DNA of 64,000 nt, taken from contig JADKJM010000019.1 in NCBI GenBank assembly GCA_016721005.1, forward strand, positions 1 through 64,000, given 5' to 3'. The position numbers and the translations under genes are program-made. Below, in pieces: positions 26,237-34,081 of this stretch; position 1 is the stretch's first letter; every line of letters starts with the position of its first letter. The notes under the pieces are model-generated. The model had not been told where the DNA came from. It did not search any database and saw only the letters and a list, made by a program, of their open reading frames with translations. The DNA comes from Flavobacteriales bacterium (lineage in GTDB: Bacteria; Bacteroidota; Bacteroidia; Flavobacteriales_F; PHOS-HE28).

Positions 26237-26575
26237 ATGGACAGCATCAGACAGAACAAGGTGAACAGCTTGCTGCAACGCGAACTCGCGGAGATCTTCC
26301 GGCAGGAAGCGCGCAACTTGCTTCCCGGCGGCATCATCACCGTGAGTGCCGTGCGCGTGAGTCCCGATCTCGGCTTGGCCAAGGTCTTCCTCAGCCTGTT
26401 CCCCGTGAAGGACAAGGCCGCCACCATGGACATCATCAAGGACCAGACGCACCGACTGCGCGGCCAACTCGGCAGCCGTATCGGCAAGCAGATGCGCGTG
26501 GTGCCGGAACTCAACTTCTACCTCGATGATTCGTTGGATCGGGCCGAGGCCATCGACAAATTGCTGAAGGGCTAG
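26237..26575 (+). CDS. rbfA: Ribosome-binding factor A
   Basis: 112 residues from ATG 26237. The KH-like fold of RbfA is recognisable: N-terminal helix IRQNKVNSLLQRELAEIFRQ, then ITVSAVRVSPDLGLAKVFLS and GKQMRVVPELNFYLDDSLD near the end. RbfA matures the 30S subunit by acting on the 16S 5' region. It is the first gene of a short plus-strand run rbfA - methyltransferase - permease, with only two bases between its stop and the next start. Confidence 0.92.
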   Translation: MDSIRQNKVNSLLQRELAEIFRQEARNLLPGGIITVSAVRVSPDLGLAKVFLSLFPVKDKAATMDIIKDQTHRLRGQLGSRIGKQMRVVPELNFYLDDSLDRAEAIDKLLKG

Positions 26576-26577
26576 CG

Positions 26578-27408
26578 ATGCAATACGACCCGGTCAAACG
26601 CCGGTTGGGCGTCGTCTTCAACCGCACCCCTTTCCTGCGCAAATGCTTCTATGGGCTGCTTGATCTGCTGTTGCTGCGCGCATGGCACATCCAACGCGAA
26701 TTGCGCAAGTGGGCTTCGAGCCAACCGAACAACCATCAACTATCAACGAACAACGCCCTACACATCTACGACGCCGGCGCTGGCTTCGGACAGTACAGCT
26801 ATTGGTTGAGCAGTCGGCTGCCGCAGGCCAGCATCACCGCCATCGACGTGAAGGATGAGCAGGTGGCGGATTGCAATGCGTTCTTCGAAAAGATCGGTCG
26901 GACGCAAGTGAAATTCGAAGTGGGCGATGTGACGAAGTTCACCAAACCCGACACTTTTGATCTGGTGGTGTGCGTGGACGTGATGGAGCACATCTTGGAG
27001 GACGAGGCGGCGCTGCGTTGCTACAGCACCTCGCTCAAGACCGGGGGCATGCTCATCATCAGCACGCCGAGCGATCAAGGCGGTAGTGATGTCCACGAAG
27101 AAGGCGAAGGCTCCTTCATCGAAGAGCACGTGCGCGACGGCTACAACATCGACGACATCAAGGCCAAGGCTTTGCGCAACGGCTTCAGCAAGGTGGAAGC
27201 GCGGTATAGCTATGGCGCACCGGGCAAGATCAGCTGGAAGCTGAGTATGAAGTGGCCGCTGATGATGCTCCAGGCGAGCAAGCTCTTCTTCATCGTGTTG
27301 CCGTTCTACTACATCCTCACCTACCCCATTGCCTTCGTGTTGAACATGGCCGATGTGCGAATGCAGCACAACACAGGGACGGGCTTGATCGTGAAAGCGT
27401 GGAAGTGA
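26578..27408 (+). CDS. Class I SAM-dependent methyltransferase
   Basis: 276 residues. A Rossmann methyltransferase core is visible at about 60-190, with the SAM-binding loop YDAGAGFGQYSYWL, motif II AIDVKDEQ, GDVTKF, and the acidic motif VVCVDVMEHILEDE. The N-terminal 60 residues contain a basic, hydrophobic stretch (FLRKCFYGLLDLLLLRAW) and the C-terminus has a hydrophobic segment (KLFFIVLPFYYILTYPIAFVL), so membrane association is likely. The substrate cannot be read from the sequence. It starts two bases after rbfA. Confidence 0.82.
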   Translation: MQYDPVKRRLGVVFNRTPFLRKCFYGLLDLLLLRAWHIQRELRKWASSQPNNHQLSTNNALHIYDAGAGFGQYSYWLSSRLPQASITAIDVKDEQVADCNAFFEKIGRTQVKFEVGDVTKFTKPDTFDLVVCVDVMEHILEDEAALRCYSTSLKTGGMLIISTPSDQGGSDVHEEGEGSFIEEHVRDGYNIDDIKAKALRNGFSKVEARYSYGAPGKISWKLSMKWPLMMLQASKLFFIVLPFYYILTYPIAFVLNMADVRMQHNTGTGLIVKAWK

Positions 27409-27456
27409 ACATCTCTCCATGTGTGCATGAGCCCATGTGGCCATGACGCCCTCGCT

Positions 27457-27464
27457 TAGGTTTG
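27457..27464 (+). promoter_or_regulatory. -7 box TAGGTTTG before the permease gene
   Basis: Exact TAnnTTTG match. It ends four bases before the ATG at 27469 (leader ORF) and overlaps an in-frame TTG at 27462 of the permease frame. Confidence 0.5.
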
Positions 27465-27468
27465 CGCC

Positions 27469-27543
27469 ATGACCGTCAGGGTATTTCATGGCCGAATGAG
27501 CACATGGCGAGCGAGGTTGCGCGCAGATCGCATGGCCACATGA
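27469..27543 (+). CDS. Possible 24-residue leader peptide coupled to the permease
   Basis: A short frame beginning MTVRVFHGRM and ending RMAT has its TGA overlapping the ATG of the permease (ATGA at 27540). Its start lies exactly where a leaderless transcript from the TAGGTTTG box would begin. It is arginine-rich with no known motif. It may be a real coupling ORF, or may only mark that the permease starts further upstream (TTG 27462). Confidence 0.3.
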   Translation: MTVRVFHGRMSTWRARLRADRMAT

Positions 27544-28769
27544 ACCTCCCCCTCCTCGTTGCCCGCCGCTACCTGCTTGCCAAGCGCAGCACGAACGCGA
27601 TCAACGTGATCACAGGGATCAGCATCGCGGTGATCGCTGTGGTGACCGGTGCGATGGTGGTGGTGCTCAGCGCGATGAACGGCATCGCCGAATTGGTGGA
27701 CACCATCTACAGTCCGTTCGATCAGGACATCACCATCTCCGCAGCGGAAGGGAAGACGTTCGCGAAGGATAGTCTCGACCTCAGTGCGATCCTCGCGCGG
27801 CCTGATGTGGAGCAGGCGAGTTGGACCATTGAAGAGAATGTCCTCTTGCGTTGCGGCGATCAACAAGCCGTGGCCACGTTGAAAGGCGTGGAGCCGCAAT
27901 ACCTCGCCATGGCGAACATGGACAAATACCTCTTCAGCGGCAAGAACACCCTTCAAACTCCCACAGGCCCTGCCGCGATCCTCGGCCTCGCCTTGAAAGC
28001 TGATCTCTCCGTTCCGCTGGATGACGGCGTGTTCCGCCCGCTGGAGATCAGCGCGCCGATCCGCGGTCGCAAACTGAGCCGCTTCAAGCAGGATGCTTTT
28101 GAACAAACGGCCGTTGCCTTGGCGGGGACCTTCAGCATGAACATGGAGTTCGATGCGCGCTATGCGGTGGTGCCGCTGGACCTCGCCGCGGAATTGCTTC
28201 ACTACGACAGTGCAGTGAGCGCTTTGGAGATCAAACTGCGACCGAAGATCGATGCCGACAAGAGTGCTGCCGCGATCCGAGTCCAGGTCGGTGATCGCTA
28301 CCTCGTGCGCACCCGATACCAGAAGAACGCGCTGATGTACAGCACGAACGCCACGGAGAAGTTCGTGGCCTTCATCGTCCTCGCCTTCATCGGTCTCATC
28401 GGTGCGTTCAATGTGATCGCCTCGCTTACCATGATGATGATCGAGAAGAAGGAGGACATGCGCACGCTGATGAGCATGGGCGGCGACGCCTCGCTCGTGC
28501 GGCGCATCTTCCTTTACGAAGGCCTACTGATCGTCCTCACCGGCGCGGTGATCGGACTCGCTGGTGGTGTGGGCATCTGCTGGGCGCAGGAGCGATTCGG
28601 GCTGGTGGCGATGGCTGAAGCCATGGTGGACCACTTCCCCGTGGATGTGCTCTGGACCGATATCGTGTTGATCTTCTGCACCGTGCTCGCCATCGGCCTG
28701 CTGGCCACTTGGGTGCCGCTGCGGGCTTTGAGCCGTCGTTTCCTCTACGCGACCGCCGCGAGGGAGTAG
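27540..28769 (+). CDS. FtsX/LolE-like ABC transporter permease
   Basis: 409 residues from ATG 27540. The topology is typical MacB/FtsX-LolCE: one N-terminal helix (about 20-45, NVITGISIAVIAVVTGAMVVVLSAM), a large periplasmic domain (about 50-265) and three C-terminal helices (about 280-400). The LolE-like motif IEKKEDMRTLMSMGGDASLVRRIFLYEGL after the second helix contacts the ATPase. The family extracts lipoproteins or exports other envelope cargo. No ATPase gene is next to it, so the partner is encoded elsewhere. Its 3' end overlaps the convergent dusB by 25 bases. Confidence 0.85.
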   Translation: MNLPLLVARRYLLAKRSTNAINVITGISIAVIAVVTGAMVVVLSAMNGIAELVDTIYSPFDQDITISAAEGKTFAKDSLDLSAILARPDVEQASWTIEENVLLRCGDQQAVATLKGVEPQYLAMANMDKYLFSGKNTLQTPTGPAAILGLALKADLSVPLDDGVFRPLEISAPIRGRKLSRFKQDAFEQTAVALAGTFSMNMEFDARYAVVPLDLAAELLHYDSAVSALEIKLRPKIDADKSAAAIRVQVGDRYLVRTRYQKNALMYSTNATEKFVAFIVLAFIGLIGAFNVIASLTMMMIEKKEDMRTLMSMGGDASLVRRIFLYEGLLIVLTGAVIGLAGGVGICWAQERFGLVAMAEAMVDHFPVDVLWTDIVLIFCTVLAIGLLATWVPLRALSRRFLYATAARE

Positions 28770-29737
28770 GTGGAGATCACCTCATCGAGGATCTCCTCCA
28801 GGATCCGCGGATCCTTCTCCGTACACAGTCGCAAGCGGATCTCCTTCACGTTGGGCAGGCCCTTCAGGTAGTTACCGTAGTGGCGGCGCATTTCCACCAC
28901 GCCTTCCCACGGGCCTTTCCATGCGAGTGATGAACGCAAGTGCTCCCGTGCAGCATCCACGCGTTGGGCGATCGTCGGTGCGTCCTGGTGTCTGCCGGTC
29001 GCGATGAAATGCTTGATCTCCGAGAAGATCCAAGGGTGGCCGATGCTGGCGCGGCCGATCATCACGCCATCCACGCCGTAGCGGTTGCGGTATTCCACCG
29101 CCTTCTCCGGACTGTCGATGTCGCCGTTGCCGAAGATCGGGATGTGGATCCGCGGGTTGTTCTTCACCTCGCCGATCAGCGTCCAATCCGCTGGGCCTTT
29201 GTACAACTGTGCGCGTGTGCGGCCGTGGATGCTCAACGCTTGAATGCCGACATCCTGCAAGCGCTCGGCCACCTCCATGATGTTCTTGGTCGCATCGTTC
29301 CAACCCAATCGCGTCTTCACGGTCACGGGCAGCTTCACGGCCTTCACCACCTTGTCGGTGAGGCGCACCATCTTGTCAATGTCCTGCAACAGACAAGCGC
29401 CGCCTCCCTTGCTCACCACCTTGTGGACCGGACAACCGTAGTTGATGTCGATGAGTTCGGGCCGGACCGCTTCCGCGATGCGTGCGGCCTCCTCCATCGC
29501 ATCCTCGCTTCCGCCGAAGAGCTGGATCCCGACCGGTCGCTCCTCGGGGAAGATGTCCAGCTTCTTCATCCCCTTGGCCGCTTTGCGGATCAGGCCTTCA
29601 CTGCTGATGAACTCGGTGAACATCAGGTCCGCGCCGTGCTTCTTGCACAGCGCCCGGAACGGTGGATCGCTCACATCCTCCATGGGCGCGAGGAGGAGCG
29701 GGAACTCCGGGAGGATGATGGGGCCGATGCGGACCAT
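28745..29737 (-). CDS. dusB: tRNA-dihydrouridine synthase B
   Basis: 330 residues, FMN-dependent TIM barrel. Signatures are LAPMEDVSDPPFRALCKKHG, the catalytic Cys102 in DINYGCPVHKVVSKGGGACLL, VKTRLGW, ALSIHGRTRAQLYKGPADW and GNGDIDSPEKAVEY, plus the GVMIGRASIGHPWIF phosphate-binding segment. It reduces a D-loop uridine (U17 in the DusB class). A TACTTTCG promoter box ends six bases before ATG 29737. It is convergent with the permease, overlapping it by 25 bases. Confidence 0.95.
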   Translation of the reverse strand: MVRIGPIILPEFPLLLAPMEDVSDPPFRALCKKHGADLMFTEFISSEGLIRKAAKGMKKLDIFPEERPVGIQLFGGSEDAMEEAARIAEAVRPELIDINYGCPVHKVVSKGGGACLLQDIDKMVRLTDKVVKAVKLPVTVKTRLGWNDATKNIMEVAERLQDVGIQALSIHGRTRAQLYKGPADWTLIGEVKNNPRIHIPIFGNGDIDSPEKAVEYRNRYGVDGVMIGRASIGHPWIFSEIKHFIATGRHQDAPTIAQRVDAAREHLRSSLAWKGPWEGVVEMRRHYGNYLKGLPNVKEIRLRLCTEKDPRILEEILDEVISTYSLAAVA

Positions 29738-29743
29738 GGGCTG

Positions 29744-29751
29744 CGAAAGTA
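29744..29751 (-). promoter_or_regulatory. -7 box TACTTTCG of dusB
   Basis: The box ends six bases before the dusB ATG. The following bases (CAGCC) continue the similarity to the tatD, metF and tRNA-Ser sites. Confidence 0.55.
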
Positions 29752-29796
29752 GCTAGTGGCCCAAGCAGGACATCTTGCATCCTCTCATGGGCACAA

Positions 29797-30630
29797 CTAC
29801 TTCTTACCCTTCTTGGGCTTGTCGATGGCCTTAATCTCCCGACTTTTCGTCTTAAGCTGCTTCTTCACCTCTCGGATGTCTTGGTGAATCGGAAGTTGTT
29901 CAGGAGCAACTCCGCTGATGTCCATCATCGTGGTCCTCACCTTCTTACCAACATGCTCCGCAGCATTCTCCAATCGCTGCTGGCCTTTGATGCTCTCTTG
30001 CTTGATCTTCAACTCCGTCTGGGTGATTCGGAAAAGATTGGCGGCCAATTCATCCTTACCCATGAAGTCCAACGGCGACCTGTTCAATGGAACGTTTCTC
30101 ATGGCACGCAACTGTCCTATGTTGCGATTGTACATACCCCGATATCCTGCGTTCTGAAAGAATGGATAACTGTCAACACCGGCGCGATGCGCCACTCCGC
30201 TCAGACTCTCCTCGCGCTCAGAAACTTCACCACGCACTACAAGGCGCTCCACCTTACCAACCTCCTCCACATAATTAGAAACAGCTCCTGCCAACGTTGC
30301 GAAGTAGGCCTGGGCTTTAGCGACCGCTGGCTTCTTGCTATCAGCATTCATCACCGTCAGGTAGCAAGCAAACCTTGAAAGCCGGAATTCATGCTTCGGC
30401 TTCGAAGCAACGTCCAGTAACTCCTGAACGAAATTTTCCATGATCGGAATGTTCAGGGTGTTGCACGTCGTCATGGCCTTATTGATGGCCTTTTGAAATG
30501 ACGCCATGCTCTCGTATCCAAGAATTTCCATCAACTCCGAAGCGTACCAGTACGTGAAGCCATTCTCATGGCAATGATCCTCGAAGTGATCGCCTGTGAA
30601 GTCCGCTGTGAATAATTCAAGGTCCGACAT
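29797..30630 (-). CDS. dinD: DNA-damage-inducible protein D
   Basis: 277 residues from ATG 30630. It aligns by eye with E. coli DinD along its length: an N-terminal BRO/KilA-like part (WYASELMEILGYESMASFQKAI), then SRFACYLTVMNADSKKPAVA, FFQNAGYRGMYNRNI, FMGKDELAANLFRITQTELK and HVGKKVRTTMMD...PEQLP. DinD is an SOS-induced protein reported to inhibit RecA filament activity; it is common on accessory DNA. Base composition is visibly lower in GC than its neighbours, and it sits directly downstream of tRNA-Ser, both hints of transfer. No integrase or LexA-type box is visible. The longer frame to 30714 runs into the tRNA leader and is rejected. Confidence 0.9.
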   Translation of the reverse strand: MSDLELFTADFTGDHFEDHCHENGFTYWYASELMEILGYESMASFQKAINKAMTTCNTLNIPIMENFVQELLDVASKPKHEFRLSRFACYLTVMNADSKKPAVAKAQAYFATLAGAVSNYVEEVGKVERLVVRGEVSEREESLSGVAHRAGVDSYPFFQNAGYRGMYNRNIGQLRAMRNVPLNRSPLDFMGKDELAANLFRITQTELKIKQESIKGQQRLENAAEHVGKKVRTTMMDISGVAPEQLPIHQDIREVKKQLKTKSREIKAIDKPKKGKK

Positions 30631-30650
30631 GTGAAGATAGGCTTGGATCG

Positions 30651-30671
30651 AAAATAACCCCGAAAGGGGGT
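30651..30671 (-). terminator. Terminator downstream of tRNA-Ser
   Basis: On the minus strand a CCCC-TTTC-GGGG hairpin is followed by TTATTTT, a good intrinsic terminator. It separates the tRNA from dinD. Confidence 0.7.
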
Positions 30672-30689
30672 CTTGCAACAGAAAGTTGT

Positions 30690-30712
30690 GCGGCGCTTTC
30701 AACAAGCGCCGC
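30690..30712. repeat. Perfect hairpin just 3' of tRNA-Ser
   Basis: The 9-bp stem GCGGCGCTT / AAGCGCCGC with loop TCAAC lies four bases beyond the encoded CCA end. It could guide 3' processing of the tRNA precursor, or act with the terminator at 30651. Confidence 0.6.
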
Positions 30713-30716
30713 AAAT

Positions 30717-30806
30717 TGGCGGAGAGAGAGGGATTCGAACCCCCGTTACCCTTTCAGGTAAACACACTTTCCAGGCGTGCGCCTTCAACCACTCGGCCAT
30801 CTCTCC
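30717..30806 (-). tRNA. tRNA-Ser (GGA)
   Basis: 90 bases including an encoded CCA. The acceptor stem GGAGAGA/TCTCTCC has discriminator G, the anticodon loop CTGGAAA reads GGA, a class II long variable arm is present (TTTACCTGAAAGGGTAA), and the T arm is CGGGGGTTCGAATCCCC. Confidence 0.96.
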
Positions 30807-30816
30807 AGATGGGCGG

Positions 30817-30824
30817 CGAAAGTA
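30817..30824 (-). promoter_or_regulatory. -7 box TACTTTCG of tRNA-Ser
   Basis: The box lies ten bases before the mature tRNA 5' end, in the gap after the asparaginase gene. The same TACTTTCGCCGC core precedes tatD and metF, tying the motif to a stable RNA gene as well as mRNAs. Confidence 0.6.
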
Positions 30825-30839
30825 GCAAAGCCACGTTGG

Positions 30840-31868
30840 CTAGCGCAGACCCATTTCCCCGCACATCATTTCAGCCATGCCTTGCTCTACTGAAGCCGCG
30901 TCCGCATGCTGGCCGAGGAGGAACATCACCTTGGTGAGCGAAGCCTCCACGGTCATGTTGGAACAGGGCACCACGCCCATGTCCACGAAGGCTTGGCTGG
31001 TCACGTAGCGCCCTTGCTCCACGCGACCACCGATGCATTGGGTCGCATTCAATAGGATCACCCCACGCTCGCGGGCTTCGCGAAGCGCTGCGATGAATTC
31101 AGGATCAGTAGGACCGTTGCCGCTTCCAAAGGTGGTGAGCAATGCCGCGCGGAGATCGGGCATGGCAAGGGCGTGCCGCACCCATGCCCCACGGATCCCG
31201 GGGAATAGCCGGATCACCGCCACATGATCATCCATGCGGTCATACACTTCCAAGGGACCGGCACGACGAGGCAGGATCGCTGAACGATCGTATCGGATGT
31301 GGACACCGGCCTCGGCGAGCGCGGGCCAGTTCGGTGATCGGAAGGCCTCGAAGCGTTCGGCGTGGACCTTCACCGTGCGGTTGCCACGGAACAAACGGTA
31401 CTCGAAGTACACAGCCACTTCGGGTACGCGCGCGTGGCCGTCCTCATCCTTGGCGGCGGCGATCTCGATCGCGGTGATAAGGTTCTCCTTCGCATCGGTG
31501 CGGATGGTACCGATGGGCAATTGCGATCCGGTGAGGATCACCGGTTTCGCCAAGCCTTCCAGCAGGAAGCTCAGCGCACTGGCGGTGTAGGCCATGGTGT
31601 CGCTGCCGTGCAGGACCACGAAGCCGTCGAAGTCGTTGTAGTTCTTCTGGATGATGGCTGCGAGCCGGATCCAGTCGGATGGTCGGATGTCGCTGCTGTC
31701 GATGGCGCGTTCGAACGAGGTGCTTGCCAGCCGCACCTTCACCCGTTCCAATTCGGGAACCTGCTCTTCCAAGTGCGCGAGATCCATCGGGTGAAGGATC
31801 CCGGTGCGCGGATCGGCCAGCATGCCGATGGTGCCACCTGTGTAGATCAGAAGGACCGATGCGCTCAT
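30840..31868 (-). CDS. ansA: Type I L-asparaginase
   Basis: 342 residues. The two asparaginase threonine motifs are present: YTGGTIGM at the N-terminus and VLHGSDTMAYTASALSF at about 83-100, with the Lys of the KENLITAIE segment. It lacks a signal peptide, so it is the cytoplasmic type I form that converts asparagine to aspartate and ammonia. Its start overlaps the tatD stop (ATGA), making a two-gene operon tatD-ansA. tRNA-Ser follows in the same direction from its own promoter. Confidence 0.92.
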   Translation of the reverse strand: MSASVLLIYTGGTIGMLADPRTGILHPMDLAHLEEQVPELERVKVRLASTSFERAIDSSDIRPSDWIRLAAIIQKNYNDFDGFVVLHGSDTMAYTASALSFLLEGLAKPVILTGSQLPIGTIRTDAKENLITAIEIAAAKDEDGHARVPEVAVYFEYRLFRGNRTVKVHAERFEAFRSPNWPALAEAGVHIRYDRSAILPRRAGPLEVYDRMDDHVAVIRLFPGIRGAWVRHALAMPDLRAALLTTFGSGNGPTDPEFIAALREARERGVILLNATQCIGGRVEQGRYVTSQAFVDMGVVPCSNMTVEASLTKVMFLLGQHADAASVEQGMAEMMCGEMGLR

Positions 31869-32632
31869 CTGCGAAAAAGTTGTTCAGCGTTGGTGGTGGT
31901 GATGCGCGCGATCTCCTCGACGCTGCGCCCGGTGGCCTCGGCGAGTTTCGCGGCGATGTGCGGGATGTAGCTGCTCTCGTTGCGCTTGCCGCGATGCGGA
32001 ACCGGCGAGAGGTAGGGTGCATCGGTCTCCAACACGCAATGTTCCGGACCGACTTCGCGCATGGTCTCGAACAAACCACCCTTGGGATAGGTGATGACAC
32101 CGCCGATACCGAGATCGAAGTCGCCGAGCGCGATCACGCGAGCGGCGTGCTCTTTGGTTCCGGTGAAGCAATGGAACACCCCACGCAGTCGCTCATCGTT
32201 CTCCGCTTCCACGATGGTCATCACTTCTTCAAAGCTGTCGCGGCAATGGATCACGATCGGCAGGTCCAGTTCCTTCGCCCAGCGTACTTGCTGGCGGAAC
32301 ACATCCTGCTGTTGCACGAGCCAGGTCTTGTCCCAATAGAGGTCGATGCCGATCTCGCCCACCGCGCAGTAGCCGCCCTTCCTCAGCAGTTGTTCCACCT
32401 CCGCCATCGCTATCGTGTTGTCCTCCACCACTGAACACGGGTGAAGTCCCATCATGGGAAAGCAACTCTTGGAATGTGCAGCCACCAACGCATGCATGGC
32501 GGCAATGCTCTCGTGATCCACGTTGGGCAGGAACAGCTTGGTCACTCCGGCATCGGTCGCGCGCTGCAGTATCGCGTCACGATCCGGATCGAAGCGCTGG
32601 TGGTAGAGGTGGGCGTGGGTATCCACGAACAT
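31865..32632 (-). CDS. tatD: TatD-family deoxyribonuclease
   Basis: 255 residues from ATG 32632. Metal-dependent TIM-barrel hydrolase with DTHAHLYHQRF at the N-terminus, GLHPCSV, AVGEIGIDLYWDK, IVIHCRDSFEE, VFHCFTGT and LETDAPYLSPVPHRGKRNES, the last being the TatD signature. It acts on DNA ends or damaged DNA. The start is decided by a TACTTTCG box ending four bases upstream; the longer frame to 32656 would lie within that promoter. Confidence 0.94.
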   Translation of the reverse strand: MFVDTHAHLYHQRFDPDRDAILQRATDAGVTKLFLPNVDHESIAAMHALVAAHSKSCFPMMGLHPCSVVEDNTIAMAEVEQLLRKGGYCAVGEIGIDLYWDKTWLVQQQDVFRQQVRWAKELDLPIVIHCRDSFEEVMTIVEAENDERLRGVFHCFTGTKEHAARVIALGDFDLGIGGVITYPKGGLFETMREVGPEHCVLETDAPYLSPVPHRGKRNESSYIPHIAAKLAEATGRSVEEIARITTTNAEQLFRR

Positions 32633-32636
32633 GCGG

Positions 32637-32644
32637 CGAAAGTA
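32637..32644 (-). promoter_or_regulatory. -7 box TACTTTCG of tatD-ansA
   Basis: The box is only four bases from ATG 32632, one of the clearest leaderless candidates in the window. Confidence 0.6.
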
Positions 32645-32670
32645 GCCGACACACAAGGCTGGCGCACGTT

Positions 32671-32733
32671 ACGGGTTACGAGTTGGCGTGTTGCGCGTTG
32701 AACACGTCAACTCGTAACCCGTCAACACGCAAC
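32671..32733. repeat. Nested and mutually exclusive inverted repeats upstream of a glycosyltransferase
   Basis: ACGGGTTACGAGTTG (32671-32685) pairs perfectly with CAACTCGTAACCCGT (32708-32722). Inside its loop CGTGTT (32687-32692) pairs with AACACG (32701-32706). A competing pairing joins GTTGCGCGTTGA (32690-32701) with TCAACACGCAAC (32722-32733). The GGGTTACGAGTTG wording resembles interspersed palindromes I have seen in other Bacteroidota. It ends 12 bases before the next start codon. Confidence 0.75.
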
Positions 32734-32744
32734 TTTACACGCTC

Positions 32745-33722
32745 ATGAAGATCCTCGTCCTCCGCTTCTCCTCCATCGGCGACATCGTGCTCACCAGCCC
32801 GGTGCTGCGGTGCTTGACGCAACAAGTGAAGGATGGGGAGGTACACGTGGCCACCAAGTCCGCGTTCACGGATCTGGTGCGCTTCAACCCGAATGTGACC
32901 AAGGTCCATGAGCTCGGCGAGGACATCGGTGAATTGATCTCGCGGCTGAAGAAGGAAGGTTTCAACGAGGTGATCGACCTGCACCACAACCTGCGCACAG
33001 CACGGATCAAGCGTGCGCTCGGGGTTCCGTCGTACAGCTTCCCGAAGTTGAACGTAGCGAAGTGGTGGCTGGTGAATTTCAAGCGGGACCGGATGCCGCT
33101 GATCCATATTGTGGATCGGTACATGAGCACGGTGGAGCACTTGGGCGTGAAGAACGATGGCCTTGGGCTTGAACTCTTCATTCCGGAGGACCGGGCAGTG
33201 AAGCGATCGGATCTTCCAGCTGCGCACCAAGGTGGCTATACCGCACTCGCGATCGGCGCGGCGCACTTCACCAAACGTCTTCCGCAGTATCGGCTGATCG
33301 AACTCGCGCAACTCATTGAAGGACCGATCGTGTTGATCGGAGGCAAGGAGGATCAGTCGGTGGCACGTGCCATAGCCAGTGCGATCGGCGGTAGGGTGTT
33401 CGATGCCACCGGGCAGTACGACATCCTCGGCAGCGCATCATTGATCAAGCAGTCGCGCAGTGTCGTTGCGCACGATAGTGGTGCGATGCACATCGCCGCG
33501 GCGTTCAACAAGAACGTGGTGAGCATCTGGGGCAATACCGTTCCTTCATTCGGCATGGGACCCTACATCCCGCAACACCCGGAGCGCGCACACATTGCAG
33601 AAGTGCATGGACTTCCGTGCCGACCCTGCTCCAAGATCGGCCACGACCATTGCCCGAAGGGACACTTCCATTGCATGGAGAAGCAGGATCTCCGGTGGAT
33701 CGCAGAACGCGCGAACGCATGA
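32745..33722 (+). CDS. Glycosyltransferase family 9 (heptosyltransferase-like)
   Basis: 325 residues. GT-B fold of family 9: MKILVLRFSSIGDIVLTSPVLR at the N-terminus, GFNEVIDLHHNLRT, and the nucleotide-sugar site with VLIGGKEDQSVA, SRSVVAHDSGAMHIAAA and VSIWGNTVPSFGMGPY. A C-terminal Cys/His cluster (CRPCSKIGHDHCPKGHFHC) is common in this family. It adds a sugar, classically heptose, to the lipopolysaccharide core or a related glycan. No TAnnTTTG box is visible; the repeat element above occupies the usual promoter position. It is coupled to the next small gene by an ATGA overlap. Confidence 0.88.
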   Translation: MKILVLRFSSIGDIVLTSPVLRCLTQQVKDGEVHVATKSAFTDLVRFNPNVTKVHELGEDIGELISRLKKEGFNEVIDLHHNLRTARIKRALGVPSYSFPKLNVAKWWLVNFKRDRMPLIHIVDRYMSTVEHLGVKNDGLGLELFIPEDRAVKRSDLPAAHQGGYTALAIGAAHFTKRLPQYRLIELAQLIEGPIVLIGGKEDQSVARAIASAIGGRVFDATGQYDILGSASLIKQSRSVVAHDSGAMHIAAAFNKNVVSIWGNTVPSFGMGPYIPQHPERAHIAEVHGLPCRPCSKIGHDHCPKGHFHCMEKQDLRWIAERANA

Positions 33723-34081
33723 GCTGGGACATCTACATCCGTGACTTCCCGGACGTTGCTTCGATCTCCGATGTGCCGGATGATTTCAAGCCGCAGCCGA
33801 TCGGCAAGCGCGAGGATCTCCTCCGCACGATCAAGGAAGCCATTCCATTCGCGGACCAACAGGACAACGATTGGTTCTTCGTGAAGCGAACCGACATCGA
33901 CCTGAGCATCCAACTGCACATGGAGAATGCGACCGAGGTGCGTTACATGGTCGTACATGTTCATGGTGGTGACCAGAGCGCAGCATGCGTGGGTGGCTTA
34001 CTACGCCACTTGGGCCTACGTGCGCATGATACCGGGACCGGCGAACTCTTCGACGGCTTCAGCTTGGACGAAGGCCTATGA
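33719..34081 (+). CDS. Hypothetical protein coupled to the glycosyltransferase
   Basis: 120 residues from ATG 33719 (ATGA overlap with the gene before). It starts MSWDIYIRDFPDVASISDVP and contains WFFVKRTDIDLSIQLHMEN and VVHVHGGDQSAACVGGLLRH. It is soluble, with mixed alpha/beta predicted character and no signal peptide. This resembles small Bacteroidota and proteobacterial hypothetical proteins beginning MSWDVFIQD; no function is known. It overlaps the convergent thioesterase gene by 6 bases. Confidence 0.7.
   Translation: MSWDIYIRDFPDVASISDVPDDFKPQPIGKREDLLRTIKEAIPFADQQDNDWFFVKRTDIDLSIQLHMENATEVRYMVVHVHGGDQSAACVGGLLRHLGLRAHDTGTGELFDGFSLDEGL

Noticed and set aside
29740..30720. Direct repeats of the tRNA-Ser 3' end as attachment sites around dinD
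   Set aside because: No copy of the GGATTCGAACCCCC segment is seen on the dusB side.
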